A DNA stretch of 64,000 bases, taken from assembly GCF_021391495.1 (NCBI RefSeq), contig NZ_CP090063.1:6944001-7008000 (forward strand), given 5' to 3'. Numbering within the stretch: position 1 is the stretch's first letter; each line of letters starts with the position of its first letter. The stretch comes from Amycolatopsis acidiphila (GTDB taxonomy: Bacteria > Actinomycetota > Actinomycetes > Mycobacteriales > Pseudonocardiaceae). A program made the position numbers and the translations under genes. Below the pieces are notes generated by a model, which ran no database searches, had not been told where the DNA came from, and was given only the letters and a program-made list of their open reading frames with translations. Below are positions 47,824-57,344 of the stretch, piece by piece.

Positions 47824-49638
47824 TCACTCCACCAGCTCGGACGTTTCCAGCCAGCGCGCCTCGACCTCGTCCTTCTCCGCCAGTACCGACTTCAGCTCCG
47901 CGTTGAGCTCGACGAGCTTGTCCGGGTTCGTGGCGTTCGCGGCGAGCTGTTCGTGCAGCTCGCTCTCGCGCTTCGTCAGCTGGTCCAGGCGGCGCTCCAG
48001 GCGGCCCAGCTCCTTCATCGCCGCACGGTGCTCGGCCGCGTTCGATCGGGACGGCGCGGGAGCGGGAGCGGGGGGAGCCGCGGTCTGCACCGCGCGGGCC
48101 CGGCGCGTCAGGTACTCGTCGACACCGCCGGGCAGATGCGTCACCCGGCCGTTGCCGAACAGGCCGTACACCCCGTCGCACACCCGCTCGAGCAGGTAGC
48201 GGTCGTGCGAGACGACCACGAGCGTGCCCGGCCACGAGTCGAGCAGGTCTTCCAGCTGCTGCAGCGTGTCGATGTCCAGGTCGTTCGTCGGCTCGTCGAG
48301 CAGGAGCACGTTGGGCTCGGCCATCAGCAGCCGCACGAGCTGCAACCGCCGCCGCTCGCCGCCGGACAGGTCGTCGACGGGGGTCCACTGCCGCGCGGGC
48401 GGGAAGCCCAGGCGCTCCGCGAGCTGCGACGCCGACATCTCCTGCTTGCCCAGCACCACGCGCCCGGCGATCTCCTCGACGGCTTCGAGCACGCGCAGCT
48501 GCCCGGGCAGCTCCTCCAGCTCCTGCGACAGGTGCGCGAGCCGCACGGTCTTGCCCTCGACCCGCCGCCCCGACTCGGGCTCGGACTCCCCGGCGAGCAG
48601 CTTCAGCAGCGTCGACTTGCCCGAGCCGTTGACGCCGACCAGGCCGATCCGGTCGCCGGGGCCGATCTGCCACGTGAGGTGGTCGAGAATGGGCTTCTCC
48701 CCCGCGTGCAGCGTGACGTCCTCCAGCTCCAGCACGGTCTTGCCGAGCCGCCGGCGCGCGAAGCTCAACAGCTCGACCGAGTCGCGCGGTTGCGGCACGT
48801 CCGCGATGAGCGCTTCGGCCGCTTCGATGCGGTACCGCGGCTTCGACGTCCGCGCCTTGGCGCCGCGCTGCAACCACGCGAGCTCCTTGCGCGCGAGGTT
48901 GCGCCGCTTCTCCTCGGCGCTCGCCGCGAGCCGCGCCCGCTCGGCACGGGCGAAGATCCAGTCCGCGTAGCCGCCTTCGTACTGCTCGACGTTGCCGTTC
49001 GTGACCTCCCACGTCCGGCCGCACACGGTGTCGAGGAACCACCGGTCGTGGGTGACCACGACGAGCGCGGTGCGCCGGGCCAGCAGGTGGTCGGCGAGCC
49101 AGCGCACACCCTCGATGTCGAGGTGGTTGGTCGGCTCGTCGAGCACGACCAGATCGAGGTCGCCGACGAGCGCGGCGGCCAGCGAGATGCGCCGCCGCTC
49201 CCCGCCGGACAGGTTCGCCGTCGGCGAGTCCAGGCCGAGCGCGGTGAGACCGAGTCCGTCCACAATAGACCTGACTCGCGCGTCGGCGGCCCACTCGTGC
49301 TCGGCCGAGTAGTGCGACAGCACGGCGTCGCGCACCGTGGTCCCCTCGCCCAGCTCGGTGCGCTGGGTGACCACGGCCATCCGCAGGTCGCGGACACGGC
49401 TCACCCGGCCGGAGTCGGGCTCGGCGATCCCGGCCAGCACTTCGAGCAGCGTCGTCTTGCCGCCGCCGTTGAGGCCGACGACACCGATGCGCTCGCCTTC
49501 GGCCACGCCGAGCGAGACCCGGTCGAGCAACGGCTTGACGCCGTAGGACTTGCTGACGGACTCGAGGTTGATCAGATTCGCCCGCCCGTCACCCGACCAC
49601 CGCCCCCCACGGGGGCGCTGCGCGCCACTGTTTTTCAC
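47824..49638 (-). CDS. ABC-F family ATPase
   Basis: A 604-aa protein with two ABC nucleotide-binding domains and no membrane segments: Walker [17 protein letters not shown] and [16 protein letters not shown]; signatures [11 protein letters not shown] and [15 protein letters not shown]; Walker [13 protein letters not shown] and [12 protein letters not shown]. The C-terminal coiled coil ([20 protein letters not shown]) resembles Uup. ABC-F proteins act on ribosomes in translation or antibiotic protection. GTG at 49638 overlaps the ispE stop, so translation is coupled to ispE. Confidence 0.93.
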   Translation of the reverse strand: MKNSGAQRPRGGRWSGDGRANLINLESVSKSYGVKPLLDRVSLGVAEGERIGVVGLNGGGKTTLLEVLAGIAEPDSGRVSRVRDLRMAVVTQRTELGEGTTVRDAVLSHYSAEHEWAADARVRSIVDGLGLTALGLDSPTANLSGGERRRISLAAALVGDLDLVVLDEPTNHLDIEGVRWLADHLLARRTALVVVTHDRWFLDTVCGRTWEVTNGNVEQYEGGYADWIFARAERARLAASAEEKRRNLARKELAWLQRGAKARTSKPRYRIEAAEALIADVPQPRDSVELLSFARRRLGKTVLELEDVTLHAGEKPILDHLTWQIGPGDRIGLVGVNGSGKSTLLKLLAGESEPESGRRVEGKTVRLAHLSQELEELPGQLRVLEAVEEIAGRVVLGKQEMSASQLAERLGFPPARQWTPVDDLSGGERRRLQLVRLLMAEPNVLLLDEPTNDLDIDTLQQLEDLLDSWPGTLVVVSHDRYLLERVCDGVYGLFGNGRVTHLPGGVDEYLTRRARAVQTAAPPAPAPAPSRSNAAEHRAAMKELGRLERRLDQLTKRESELHEQLAANATNPDKLVELNAELKSVLAEKDEVEARWLETSELVE

Positions 49639-50597
49639 GCGTGCACCTGGGGAGGAGGAGTGGGGCGGTGAAGGTCGTCACCGCCGACGAAACGGGCACC
49701 GGGCACCGGGCCGTGTGCGACGCGGACCGTCCGGCAGACCCCGGCGCCGGCCAGCTCGGCGGCCACCTCGAGCGCCGATTCCCCGTCCTCGCACAGGAAG
49801 GCGCAGGTCGGGCCGGAACCGGACACGGTACCGGCCAGCGCACCGGCGTTGACGCCCGCCCGCAGCGTGCGGCGCAGCCCCGGCCGCAGCGAGACCGCCG
49901 CGGCCTGCAGGTCGTTGCCCAGCAACAGCGCGAGCTGCCGCGGGTCGCCGGACGCGAGCGCCTCGACGACGGGCGCGTGCGAGCCGACGCGCGGCGGGTC
50001 GCCGTTCTCCCGCAACCGATCCAGCTCGTTGAACACCTGCGGAGTGGACAGTCCACGATGGTCGAACGCGAGCACCCAGTGGAAGGTGTGCCGGGAGAGC
50101 ACCGGGACGAGCTGCTCGCCACGGCCGGTGCCCAGCGCGGTGCCGCCGTAGAGCGCGAAGGGCACGTCGCTGCCGAGCTGCGCCGCGACCTCGGCGAGCT
50201 CGTCGCGGCCGAGGTCCAGTTTCCACAACGACGTCAGCGCGACGAGGGTGGCCGCGGCGTCCGCGCTGCCTCCCGCCATGCCGCCGGCGACGGGAATCCC
50301 CTTGCGCAGCACCACGCGCACCTTCGGCTCCGGCTTGTCGACGTGCGCGGCGAGCGCCTCGACCGCGCGCCAGGCAAGGTTGTCCGTGCCCGTCGGCACC
50401 GCGTCCTCACCCTCGCCGTAGACCTCGACGCCGGGCTCCTCGGCGAGCGCGACGGTCACCTCGTCCGACAGCGACAGGGCGTGGAACACCGTGGTCAGCT
50501 CGTGGAACCCGTCCCCGCGCAGGTCACCGACGGACAGGTGCAGGTTGATCTTCGAGGGCACCCGCACGGTGACTGGTGGCGGTACGACGGCTAGCAC
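49635..50597 (-). CDS. ispE: 4-diphosphocytidyl-2-C-methyl-D-erythritol kinase
   Basis: A 320-aa GHMP kinase of the non-mevalonate isoprenoid pathway. [20 protein letters not shown] is the substrate-binding start, [20 protein letters not shown] the ATP-binding loop and [14 protein letters not shown] the C-terminal motif. Length is normal. It is followed with four-base overlap by the ABC-F gene and preceded by a TetR gene ten bases away on the same strand; in mycobacteria its neighbour is ksgA, which here lies 3.3 kb away behind inserted accessory genes. Confidence 0.95.
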   Translation of the reverse strand: MLAVVPPPVTVRVPSKINLHLSVGDLRGDGFHELTTVFHALSLSDEVTVALAEEPGVEVYGEGEDAVPTGTDNLAWRAVEALAAHVDKPEPKVRVVLRKGIPVAGGMAGGSADAAATLVALTSLWKLDLGRDELAEVAAQLGSDVPFALYGGTALGTGRGEQLVPVLSRHTFHWVLAFDHRGLSTPQVFNELDRLRENGDPPRVGSHAPVVEALASGDPRQLALLLGNDLQAAAVSLRPGLRRTLRAGVNAGALAGTVSGSGPTCAFLCEDGESALEVAAELAGAGVCRTVRVAHGPVPGARFVGGDDLHRPTPPPQVHA

Positions 50598-50606
50598 CCG
50601 TCAAGA

Positions 50607-51185
50607 CTACGTGGCCTCCCCTGCCCCTCGCCCGCGAGGAGAAGCAAGCTCGAGAGCGACCTGGAGCGCGGCTTCCGGCTGCGCCACGCCGCCGGTCTCC
50701 TCCAGGAACCGGGGGTGGTTGCCCAGCAGGAGCGCGACCAGCGAGAGCCGGGCGCGCAGCTGCGCGGCCGGCTCCCGCTCGCCGGCCGCGATGATCGTGA
50801 ACAGCTCCTTCATCCGCGTGATGAGCGGGTTGCGGTCGGCGAAGTCCTTCAGCGCGGGCTGGTTCTCCTGCATGAACCGCATGATCGGGCCCAACCGGCC
50901 CGCGATCAGCTGCGCCAGCCGCCGGATCAGCTCCGCGCGCGCCTCGCCTTGGTCGGGCTGCTCGCGCGCCCACTCCAGCACCTCGTCCACCGACCCCGCG
51001 AGGTCGTCGAGCAGGCTCGCGACGATGTCCTCCTTGGTGCGGAAGTGGTAGTACAACGCGGCCTTGGTCACGTCGAGCTTTTCCGCGATCTCCCGCAGTG
51101 AGGTCTTCTCGTAGCCCTGCTCCACGAACAGGTCGAGCGCGACCTGCTGGATGCGCTCCCTCGTGTCACTGCGACGCCCCGCCAT
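50607..51185 (-). CDS. TetR-family repressor of the adjacent transporter
   Basis: A 192-aa regulator with HTH region YEKTSLREIAEKLDVTKAAL and YYHFRTKEDIVASLLDDLAG. It is divergent from an MFS transporter gene, and two ACTTG/CAAGT palindromes lie between them, so it very probably represses both. ATG at 51185 starts the conserved region. It remains intact although the transporter has decayed. Confidence 0.9.
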   Translation of the reverse strand: MAGRRSDTRERIQQVALDLFVEQGYEKTSLREIAEKLDVTKAALYYHFRTKEDIVASLLDDLAGSVDEVLEWAREQPDQGEARAELIRRLAQLIAGRLGPIMRFMQENQPALKDFADRNPLITRMKELFTIIAAGEREPAAQLRARLSLVALLLGNHPRFLEETGGVAQPEAALQVALELASPRGRGAGEAT

Positions 51186-51216
51186 GACCGTCCTTCCTGA
51201 GAACCTTCTCAAACTA

Positions 51217-51280
51217 ACTTGACGCCCGGCAAGTCGAAGCTCGTCTTACGGCTAGCCAATTGACTTGTCGGCCGACAAGT
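51217..51280. promoter_or_regulatory. Two TetR operators between the repressor and the MFS gene
   Basis: ACTTGACGCCCGGCAAGT (51217-51234) is an imperfect and ACTTGTCGGCCGACAAGT (51263-51280) a perfect 18-base palindrome with the same outer half-sites. Both lie in the divergent promoter region, the second 39 bases before the transporter's probable start. Confidence 0.8.
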
Positions 51281-51318
51281 AATGCCGCTTCTCAGCTTAC
51301 TTCCACAAGGGGATCACC

Positions 51319-52476
51319 ATGACAACCACCATGAGCGCGCCTGGGGCGTGCGCACGGACCAGCGCCGGTGGTGGGCGCTCGTCGCGATCGGACTGGCCCA
51401 GCCGCTGGTCATCGTCGACACCACCATCGTCAACATCGCCCTGCCCTCGGCGCCGCGCGAGCTCGGCATGTCCGACGTCGCCCGGCAGTGGACGATCAGC
51501 GCCTACACCCTCGCCTTCGGTGGGTTGCTGCTGCTCGGCGGGCGCCTGGCCGACCGGCTCGGGCGCAAGAACACGCTCATCGTCGGCGCGATCGGGTTCG
51601 CGCTCGCCTCGGTCGTCGGCGGGGCGGCGACCGGGCCGGGCATGCTCATCGCGGCCAGGGCGGCGCAGGGGGGCTTCGCCGCGCTGCTCGCGCCGTCCAC
51701 GCTGTCGCTGCTGACCGTCACGTTCACCGAGGCCCGCGAGCGGGCCAAGGCCTTCGGCATCTACAGCGCGATCATGATGTCCGGCGCCGCGCTCGGCCTG
51801 ATCGCCGGTGGCGCCCTCGCCGAGTACCTCGACTGGCGCTGGTGCCTCTACGTGAACCTGCCGCTGGCCGCGATCGCCGCGGTGCTGGACTGGTCCGTGC
51901 TGCCGAAGGTCGAAGGCCACCGCGAGACCCGGCTGGACTGGATCAGCGCGATCCTGGGCAGCGGCGGCATCGTGTCGCTCGTCCACGCACTGGCGGAAGT
52001 CGCGACGCGCGGTCGGGTTCCGGCGTGGTGCTGGGCTTCGCCGGCGCGGCAGTCGTGATCATCGGGCGTTCGTGTTCCGGCAGACGCGGGTCGCGAACCC
52101 GTTGCTGCCGCTGCGGATCCTCGCCGACCGCACGCGTTCGGCCGGTTACCTGACCATCGGCGCGGCCTCGTTCGGCATGTTCGGCCTGTTCCTGTTCCTG
52201 ACCTACCAGCTGCAGGGGATCATGCACTACGGCGCGTTCCAGGCCGGGCTGGCGTTCCTGCCGTTCCAGCTGGGCAACGTGCTCGTGTCGACGCTGCTGT
52301 CGCGCCGGCTGCTGCCGCGCACCGGGCCGCGGCCCCTGCTGGTGATCGGCATCCTGCTGATGGCAGCCGGGCTGGCGACGCTGACCCAGCTGACGCCGTC
52401 GCGACCGGATGGGGCGGCCGGGGTCCTCGCCTTGGCCGCGATCGGCGTCGGCGTCCTGGTCGGCCCGAAGAAGTGA
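51319..52476 (+). pseudogene. MFS drug exporter (DHA2 type), multiple frameshifts and truncated
   Basis: The likely start is ATG 51319 (AAGGGGA upstream), encoding MTTTMSAPG. The homologous chain then moves through three frames: WGVRTDQRRWWALVAIGLAQ to VHALAEVATRG (to about 52015), a short GSGVVLGFAGAAVV piece, and FRQTRVANPLLPLRILADR to the stop at 52476. Each break is consistent with loss of one base. The conserved helices include DTTIVNIALPSA and GGRLADRLGRKN. The last two to four of the usual 14 membrane helices are missing. It probably exported a drug under TetR control and is now inactive. Confidence 0.85.
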
Positions 52477-52481
52477 CCGGT

Positions 52482-52518
52482 GCTTTCCCGCAAGAGCACC
52501 CGGCTCTTGCGGGAAAGC
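52482..52518. terminator. Perfect 16-bp hairpin between convergent genes
   Basis: GCTTTCCCGCAAGAGC (52482-52497) and its exact complement (52503-52518) enclose a five-base loop. It separates the MFS remnant from the convergent MetN-like gene, whose stop is at 52524, and likely ends both transcripts. Confidence 0.8.
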
Positions 52519-52523
52519 GCTGT

Positions 52524-53546
52524 TCAGGCCGCGATGCTCTGCGGGCCCTCGGCGAGATGCGTGACGTACGCGCCGCGCTCGGCGATCCAGGCCAGCGCGC
52601 TGTCGGCCTGCCGGCCGCGGACGCCGACGCGGAAGCGGGCGACGGGGGTGTCGCCGACGCGGGTCAGCCCGCCGCCGATGGTCGCGAGCTCGACGTCGAA
52701 CCGCGTCGCGGCCTCCGGCAGCAGCGCGCCGACGGCGGCGAAACCGATCAGCACCACGTCGGCGGCACGGTCGTACGCGGCGGTCTGGGCGCGGGGGGTG
52801 TCGATGGCGGGAAGCAGCGCGTCGGCGGTCCGGCTGCCGGGCGCGGCCAGCAGGTCCAGCACCGTGCCGTGCTCGACGACGCGGCCCGCGTCGAGGACAG
52901 CGACCTGATCGCAGACGCGCCGCACGACCGTGCTGTCCGGCGTGGTGAGCAGCACGGTGACGCCGAGTTCGGCACGGGCCCGGTCGAGGACGGTCAGCAC
53001 CGAGGTGGCCTCCTCGGCCGCGATACCGGCTGTCGGGTCGTCGGCGAGCAGCACCGCGGGACCGGTCGCCAGGGCACGGGCGACCGCGACGCGCCGGCGC
53101 TGCGCCTCGGTCAGCTCGCCCGGCTGCTGGTTCGCGCGCTGGGTGAGGCCGACGATGTCGAGCACGCGGCCGACCCGGTTGCGCCGCTGCGGGCCGTCGA
53201 CACCGAGCCGCTCCAGCGGGGCGGCGATGTTGCCGGCGACGGTGCGCTCGGCGTGCAGCGCCGGCACGGCGTCCAGCACGGCGACCTGGCGGCGCACCTC
53301 GCGCAGCCGGCGCCCGTCGAGGCCCGCGGTGTTCAGGCCGTCGAGGCGCACCGTGCCGCGGTCAGGTTTCTCTTGCAGGGCAACGACTTTGGCGAGAGTG
53401 GACTTGCCGGACCTGGCGGGGCCGACGACGCCGTAGAGCGCGCCCGCGCCGATCTCGAGGTTCACCTCGCGCAGGGCGAGGACCGGGGAACTCTTGCCGG
53501 GGAAGGACTTGGACAGATTTTCGACAGTGATCAACGGAAGCTCCAT
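52524..53546 (-). CDS. MetN-like ABC ATPase with NIL domain, degenerate motifs, no permease nearby
   Basis: A 340-aa protein: ABC domain (residues 5-240) plus a C-terminal NIL-like regulatory domain (VLIGFAAVGALLPEAATRFD to about residue 330), the layout of methionine importer ATPase MetN. Walker A is GPARSGKST. The signature motif reads GELTEAQRRR instead of LSGGQ, and Walker B reads AVLLADDPTAG with Asp in place of the catalytic Glu. MetI and MetQ genes are not adjacent. A SAM riboswitch lies upstream on the same strand, which supports a methionine-related role. ATG at 53546 lacks a clear ribosome site; a GTG at 53576 is an alternative. Confidence 0.8.
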   Translation of the reverse strand: MELPLITVENLSKSFPGKSSPVLALREVNLEIGAGALYGVVGPARSGKSTLAKVVALQEKPDRGTVRLDGLNTAGLDGRRLREVRRQVAVLDAVPALHAERTVAGNIAAPLERLGVDGPQRRNRVGRVLDIVGLTQRANQQPGELTEAQRRRVAVARALATGPAVLLADDPTAGIAAEEATSVLTVLDRARAELGVTVLLTTPDSTVVRRVCDQVAVLDAGRVVEHGTVLDLLAAPGSRTADALLPAIDTPRAQTAAYDRAADVVLIGFAAVGALLPEAATRFDVELATIGGGLTRVGDTPVARFRVGVRGRQADSALAWIAERGAYVTHLAEGPQSIAA

Positions 53547-53582
53547 GCTGCGGGCGCCGCGGGCGCCGGACGTCACCGAACA

Positions 53583-53603
53583 GACTGTCCGCAAAGGACA
53601 GTC
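53583..53603 (-). promoter_or_regulatory. Leader hairpin between riboswitch and MetN-like gene
   Basis: GACTGTCC and GGACAGTC pair perfectly around a five-base loop, about 120 bases downstream of the SAM aptamer and 37 bases before the gene. There is no T run, so it might act on translation or as part of the expression platform. Confidence 0.4.
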
Positions 53604-53721
53604 GCGAAAGGAATCGAACTCAGCGGGTGAGAACGGTCAGTGACGACATGCACACACGGTGCGGCGGCACTCATCAACGACTCGGCGCTTGGTGAGCATT
53701 CGCGTCCGGTACACGGCTTCC

Positions 53722-53808
53722 TCCATCGATCCTGGCGGTAGCACCTGCCCTGTGGAGGGTGGTTGCTGCGACTTCGGCGAGCCAGGTCTCTCAGTCGCTC
53801 GGGATGGA
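53722..53808 (-). ncRNA. SAM riboswitch (S-box, SAM-I type)
   Basis: Reading the minus strand from 53808: P1 TCCATC/GATGGA closes the aptamer; P2 GCGACT/AGTCGC encloses GAGAGACCTGGC, matching the kink-turn and pseudoknot part; the conserved AGCAACC follows; P3 CCCT/AGGG has loop CCAC; then the conserved AGGTGCTA leads into the CGCCAGG region and back to P1. These are the S-box hallmarks. It is placed to reduce expression of the MetN-like gene when S-adenosylmethionine is plentiful. Confidence 0.88.
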
Positions 53809-53922
53809 TACGATAGAAGTAGAACGGATGTCCTGTGTTCTGCGCAAGTATCCTGGTCGAGATCACACAGGTTAATCACACGTACGGCGGTAAGGACCGG
53901 CCGCTGCGCCCTCGCGGAGACG

Positions 53923-54777
53923 CTACGCGTTGCTGCGTTGACGCTCCGCTATCCGCGCGAAGTCGGCGACGGTGATTTGCTCACCGCGGGCGCGGGGATC
54001 GACGCCCGCCGCCTGGAGCACCGCCCCGGCCCGTTCGGCCGAACCGGCCCACGAGGCGAGCGCGGCGCGCAACGTCTTGCGCCGCTGGGCGAACGCCGCG
54101 TCGACGACCGCGAACACGGCGGCCCGGTCGGCGGCGGTATCGGGCCGGGCGGCGCGTTCGAAGGACACCAGCGCGGAGTCGACGTTCGGCACCGGCCAGA
54201 ACACCGCGCGCGGCACGGGGGCGACCTTGCGGGCCTTGCCGTACCAGGCGAGCTTCACGCTCGGGACGCCATAGATCCGGCTTCCCGGCCCCGCGGCCAT
54301 CCGGTCGGCGACCTCGGTCTGGACCATGACCAGTGCGCGGCTCAGCGACGGCAGCTCGGCGAGCAGGTGCAGCACCACGGGCACGGCGATGTTGTAGGGC
54401 AGGTTCGCGACCAGTGTGGTGGGCGGTGCGGGCAACTCACCGGGCGCGAGTCTGAGCGCGTCCCGTTCGAGCACCGTGAGCCTGGCCGCGGCCTCAGGTG
54501 CGCGCTCCCGCACGGTCACGGGCAGCCGCGTGGCGAGTACCGGATCGATCTCGACGGCCACCACGTGGGCACCGGAGGCCAGCAGGCCCAGCGTGAGCGA
54601 GCCGAGCCCGGGCCCGACCTCGAGCACGGTGTCCTCCGCGCCCACCCCGGACAGCTCCACGATCCGCCGGACCGTGTTGGGGTCGTGCACGAAGTTCTGG
54701 CCGAGCTTCTTCGTCGGCTGTACGTCCAGCTCGGCGGCCAGCCCGCGGATCTCGGCCGGACCGAGCAGTTGTGCCAC
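53923..54777 (-). CDS. ksgA: 16S rRNA dimethyladenosine transferase
   Basis: A 284-aa methyltransferase that dimethylates A1518 and A1519 in 16S rRNA helix 45. [20 protein letters not shown] begins the family; [16 protein letters not shown] is the SAM site and [18 protein letters not shown] the catalytic NLPY motif. GTG at 54777 starts the conserved region. It follows rpfB by 55 bases on the same strand, the order known from mycobacteria. Confidence 0.95.
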   Translation of the reverse strand: MAQLLGPAEIRGLAAELDVQPTKKLGQNFVHDPNTVRRIVELSGVGAEDTVLEVGPGLGSLTLGLLASGAHVVAVEIDPVLATRLPVTVRERAPEAAARLTVLERDALRLAPGELPAPPTTLVANLPYNIAVPVVLHLLAELPSLSRALVMVQTEVADRMAAGPGSRIYGVPSVKLAWYGKARKVAPVPRAVFWPVPNVDSALVSFERAARPDTAADRAAVFAVVDAAFAQRRKTLRAALASWAGSAERAGAVLQAAGVDPRARGEQITVADFARIAERQRSNA

Positions 54778-54832
54778 GCCGGAGACTCTACCCAACGTCA
54801 GGAACGGTCCCCGGCGAGCACAACGCGCTCGG

Positions 54833-56281
54833 TCAGGCGATCCCGGCCTTCTTGGAGCACACCGGCCACGCGCCCCAGCCCTGTCCGGCCTGAACCCGCT
54901 GCGCGACCACGATCTGCTGCTCGCGGCTGGCCTGGTAGGCGTGCTGCGCGTAGGCGCCGCCGCCGTAGGCCTGCCAGGTGCTGTTGGTGAACTGCAGACC
55001 ACCCTCGAAGCCGTTGCCCGTGTTGGCCGCCCAGTTGCCGGTGGACTCGCAGCTCGCGAGCCGGTCCCACAGCGCGCCGTTGCTGATGTCGGGCTGCTTG
55101 GTGCCGACCCGGACGATCTTCGGCTTGGCCTCGGTGAGGACCTTCACCGACAGCTGCTCGCGGTCGGTCTCCGCGCCGTTCTTCTTGGTCACGCGGTAGG
55201 TGACGATCTGCTTGCCCGGCGCGCCGGGATCCTGCACGACCTGCTTGCCCGCGTCGAGCGTGGCGTCCTTGATCTGCTGGACGGGCGGGTCGATGTCCTC
55301 CTGCTGGTTGATCACCGAGACGCCGGTGCGGCTGATGTGCACCTCGGCGCCGTCGGCGATCTTGAACTGCAGACCACCCTCGACCTCGTCGTCCGGGCCC
55401 AGCGAGAGGTTCTGGTCCTTGAGGAAGTCGGCCGCGGTGACGGCCGTGCTGGTGACCTGGCGGGGCGCGGAGTCGCCGTCGTAGACGGTGACGTGCTTGA
55501 GGGTGTTGATCGTGACGGTCGAGCCCTCGAGCGGCAGCTCGGCGTTGGGCGCGATCGAGAAGAAGCTGCCCTGGCCGAACTTGCCGCTCATGCCCAGCTG
55601 GTCGAGCGCCTCGGCGAGCGTGTCGGCGCGGACCCAGGAGTCCTTCGCGACGCCGTCGACGACGAGGTTGAGGTGCCGGCCGCGCTCGAGCTTGATGACG
55701 CCGCCGTCGCCGACGGGAGCCTGCGGGGACGGGGAGAGCGCGTCGTGCTCGCCGACGGTCAGGCCCGCGTCGTGCAGCACCTCGCCGACGGTCTTGCCGT
55801 AGCTGTGCACGGTCTCGGTGTGCCCGTCGACGTCGACGGTGACGCTCTTGTTCATGGCCAACGCGGCCGCGCCGCCACCGGTGATGCTGATCAGCAGGGC
55901 CAGGACCGAGCCGCGCAGAAAGCGCTTCTTCCAGGTCTTGACCGCGGTGACGAGTGCCCGCTCGGGCTCCTCCTCGGCCTCCACGATCGCCGTGCGGTCC
56001 GCGGAAGCCAGATCCGGCAGCGCGAGCGCGGGCAGCATGGTCGTCTCGGCGTTGATCAGCCGGATGAGCTCGTCGACGTCGAGCTCGGCCTCCGCCATCA
56101 TGTCGTCGGCGTCGGGACCGAGGACCGTGCGGAGGTCGTGCTCCGTGATGGCGAGGTCGTCGGAGAAGTCCCAGTCGTCCTCAGGATTCGGCCAGTCCAG
56201 CGTGCCGACGCCAGCACGCGAGGACGCGTACCAGTCCATCGTGTCGTCGAGGCGCGCGTGAGCCTGTCTACTACCAGTCAC
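54833..56281 (-). CDS. rpfB: Resuscitation-promoting factor RpfB
   Basis: A 482-aa cell-wall hydrolase that promotes growth after dormancy. A cytoplasmic N-terminal region of about 150 residues precedes one membrane helix ([19 protein letters not shown]); outside follow three DUF348 repeats ([20 protein letters not shown] begins the first), a G5 domain (about residues 320-400) and the Rpf domain with catalytic Glu in [20 protein letters not shown] and the closing [12 protein letters not shown] at 56281. The acidic cytoplasmic extension is longer than in mycobacterial RpfB. Confidence 0.95.
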   Translation of the reverse strand: MTGSRQAHARLDDTMDWYASSRAGVGTLDWPNPEDDWDFSDDLAITEHDLRTVLGPDADDMMAEAELDVDELIRLINAETTMLPALALPDLASADRTAIVEAEEEPERALVTAVKTWKKRFLRGSVLALLISITGGGAAALAMNKSVTVDVDGHTETVHSYGKTVGEVLHDAGLTVGEHDALSPSPQAPVGDGGVIKLERGRHLNLVVDGVAKDSWVRADTLAEALDQLGMSGKFGQGSFFSIAPNAELPLEGSTVTINTLKHVTVYDGDSAPRQVTSTAVTAADFLKDQNLSLGPDDEVEGGLQFKIADGAEVHISRTGVSVINQQEDIDPPVQQIKDATLDAGKQVVQDPGAPGKQIVTYRVTKKNGAETDREQLSVKVLTEAKPKIVRVGTKQPDISNGALWDRLASCESTGNWAANTGNGFEGGLQFTNSTWQAYGGGAYAQHAYQASREQQIVVAQRVQAGQGWGAWPVCSKKAGIA

Positions 56282-56504
56282 AGCAGGTCGTTCCCTTTCG
56301 CACTAGCGGCATCCGCAGTTCCGTGTCATCCCCAACCCCGACCTGCACTGACACGACTGCGGTTTTGCGCCTACCGATTAATCGGGTGGCACGATCACGG
56401 GACAGTAACGGGTCCCGCGAGGTTGCGCAAACACCGACCGGAATCTAGTGGTCTTCGTCACTCCTCCGTGTGGTGGGTGAGCGTCCACGAATGTCGCAAT
56501 GCGT
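56282..56504 (-). promoter_or_regulatory. Intergenic leader of rpfB
   Basis: No gene in 223 bases. It contains the 12-base palindrome CCGATTAATCGG (56374-56385), roughly 90 bases before the rpfB start, set in an AT-richer pocket. I looked for a c-di-AMP (ydaO) aptamer, which precedes rpf genes in some actinobacteria, and did not see its conserved core. Confidence 0.35.
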
Positions 56505-57344
56505 TCAACCCGTTGTGACAGAAGGGAGTTGGAACACGCGCTCGGCGTTCCGGCAAGCCGCCGATGCGACGTCTTCCAGACTCTGTTCTCGCAGCTCAGC
56601 CAGGTAACGAACGGTATAAGCGGTGCAATACGGTTCATTCGGCCTGCCGCGGAACGGATGCGGCGTCAGGAACGGTGCGTCCGTTTCGACCAGGAATTGC
56701 TCCGAAGGGACCAATCTCGCCGCTTCGTGCAGGTCACGGGCGTTCTTGAAGGTCACCGTGCCGGCGAACGACAGGACGTACCCGGCGTCGACACAGCGGC
56801 GGGCGATGGCCGCGTCCCCGGAGAAGCAGTGGAACACCACCCGCTCCGGCACGCCCTCCTCGGCCAGGATCCGCAGCACGTCCTCGTGCGCGTCCCGGTC
56901 GTGGATCATCAGCGGCTTGCCCACCCGCTTGGCGAGATCGATGTGCCAGCGGAACGCCGCCTGCTGGGCGTCGTGCGGCGCGTAGTCCCAGTAGTAGTCC
57001 AGACCCGTCTCGCCGACGGCGACTACACCGTCCGCCCGCGCCAGACGCTCTATTTCGGACCGCTCGGCGTCGCCGAAATCCTTGGTACGGGTGGGATGGA
57101 CGGCCACCGCGGCGAACACGCGGGGGTCCCATGTGGACGCCTGCGCGGCCCAGCGGGCCGCGGCGAGGTCGTCCGCGACGGTCACCACGCGGGTCACCCC
57201 GGCGGCCTCCGCGCGGTCGACCATGGTCGCCACGTCGGCCGCAGTGACCGCTCCGCAGGCGTCGAGATGCGTGTGGGCGTCGACCACCGGCACCGGGAGG
57301 CGCTCCGGCACCGGCGGTCGTTCCTTCTTATTCGGCTTCGTCAC
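56505..57344 (-). CDS. tatD: TatD-family metal-dependent DNase
   Basis: A 279-aa TIM-barrel hydrolase with two metal ions, acting as 3'-5' exonuclease or deoxyribonuclease in DNA repair. [12 protein letters not shown] gives the first metal ligands, [10 protein letters not shown] the acidic ligand and [12 protein letters not shown] the later histidine; [19 protein letters not shown] is the family's C-terminal signature. ATG at 57344 overlaps the metG 3' end by 17 bases, so the two are co-transcribed. Confidence 0.95.
   Translation of the reverse strand: MTKPNKKERPPVPERLPVPVVDAHTHLDACGAVTAADVATMVDRAEAAGVTRVVTVADDLAAARWAAQASTWDPRVFAAVAVHPTRTKDFGDAERSEIERLARADGVVAVGETGLDYYWDYAPHDAQQAAFRWHIDLAKRVGKPLMIHDRDAHEDVLRILAEEGVPERVVFHCFSGDAAIARRCVDAGYVLSFAGTVTFKNARDLHEAARLVPSEQFLVETDAPFLTPHPFRGRPNEPYCTAYTVRYLAELREQSLEDVASAACRNAERVFQLPSVTTG

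Noticed and set aside
53547..53721. Small leader peptide gene between the riboswitch and the MetN-like gene
   Set aside because: Short frames exist but none has a good ribosome site or resembles a methionine-rich leader.
56282..56504. c-di-AMP (ydaO) riboswitch before rpfB
   Set aside because: The conserved aptamer core could not be recognised in either orientation of the leader.
54416..56518. A 700-aa plus-strand frame
   Set aside because: Antisense of rpfB and ksgA; no family signature.
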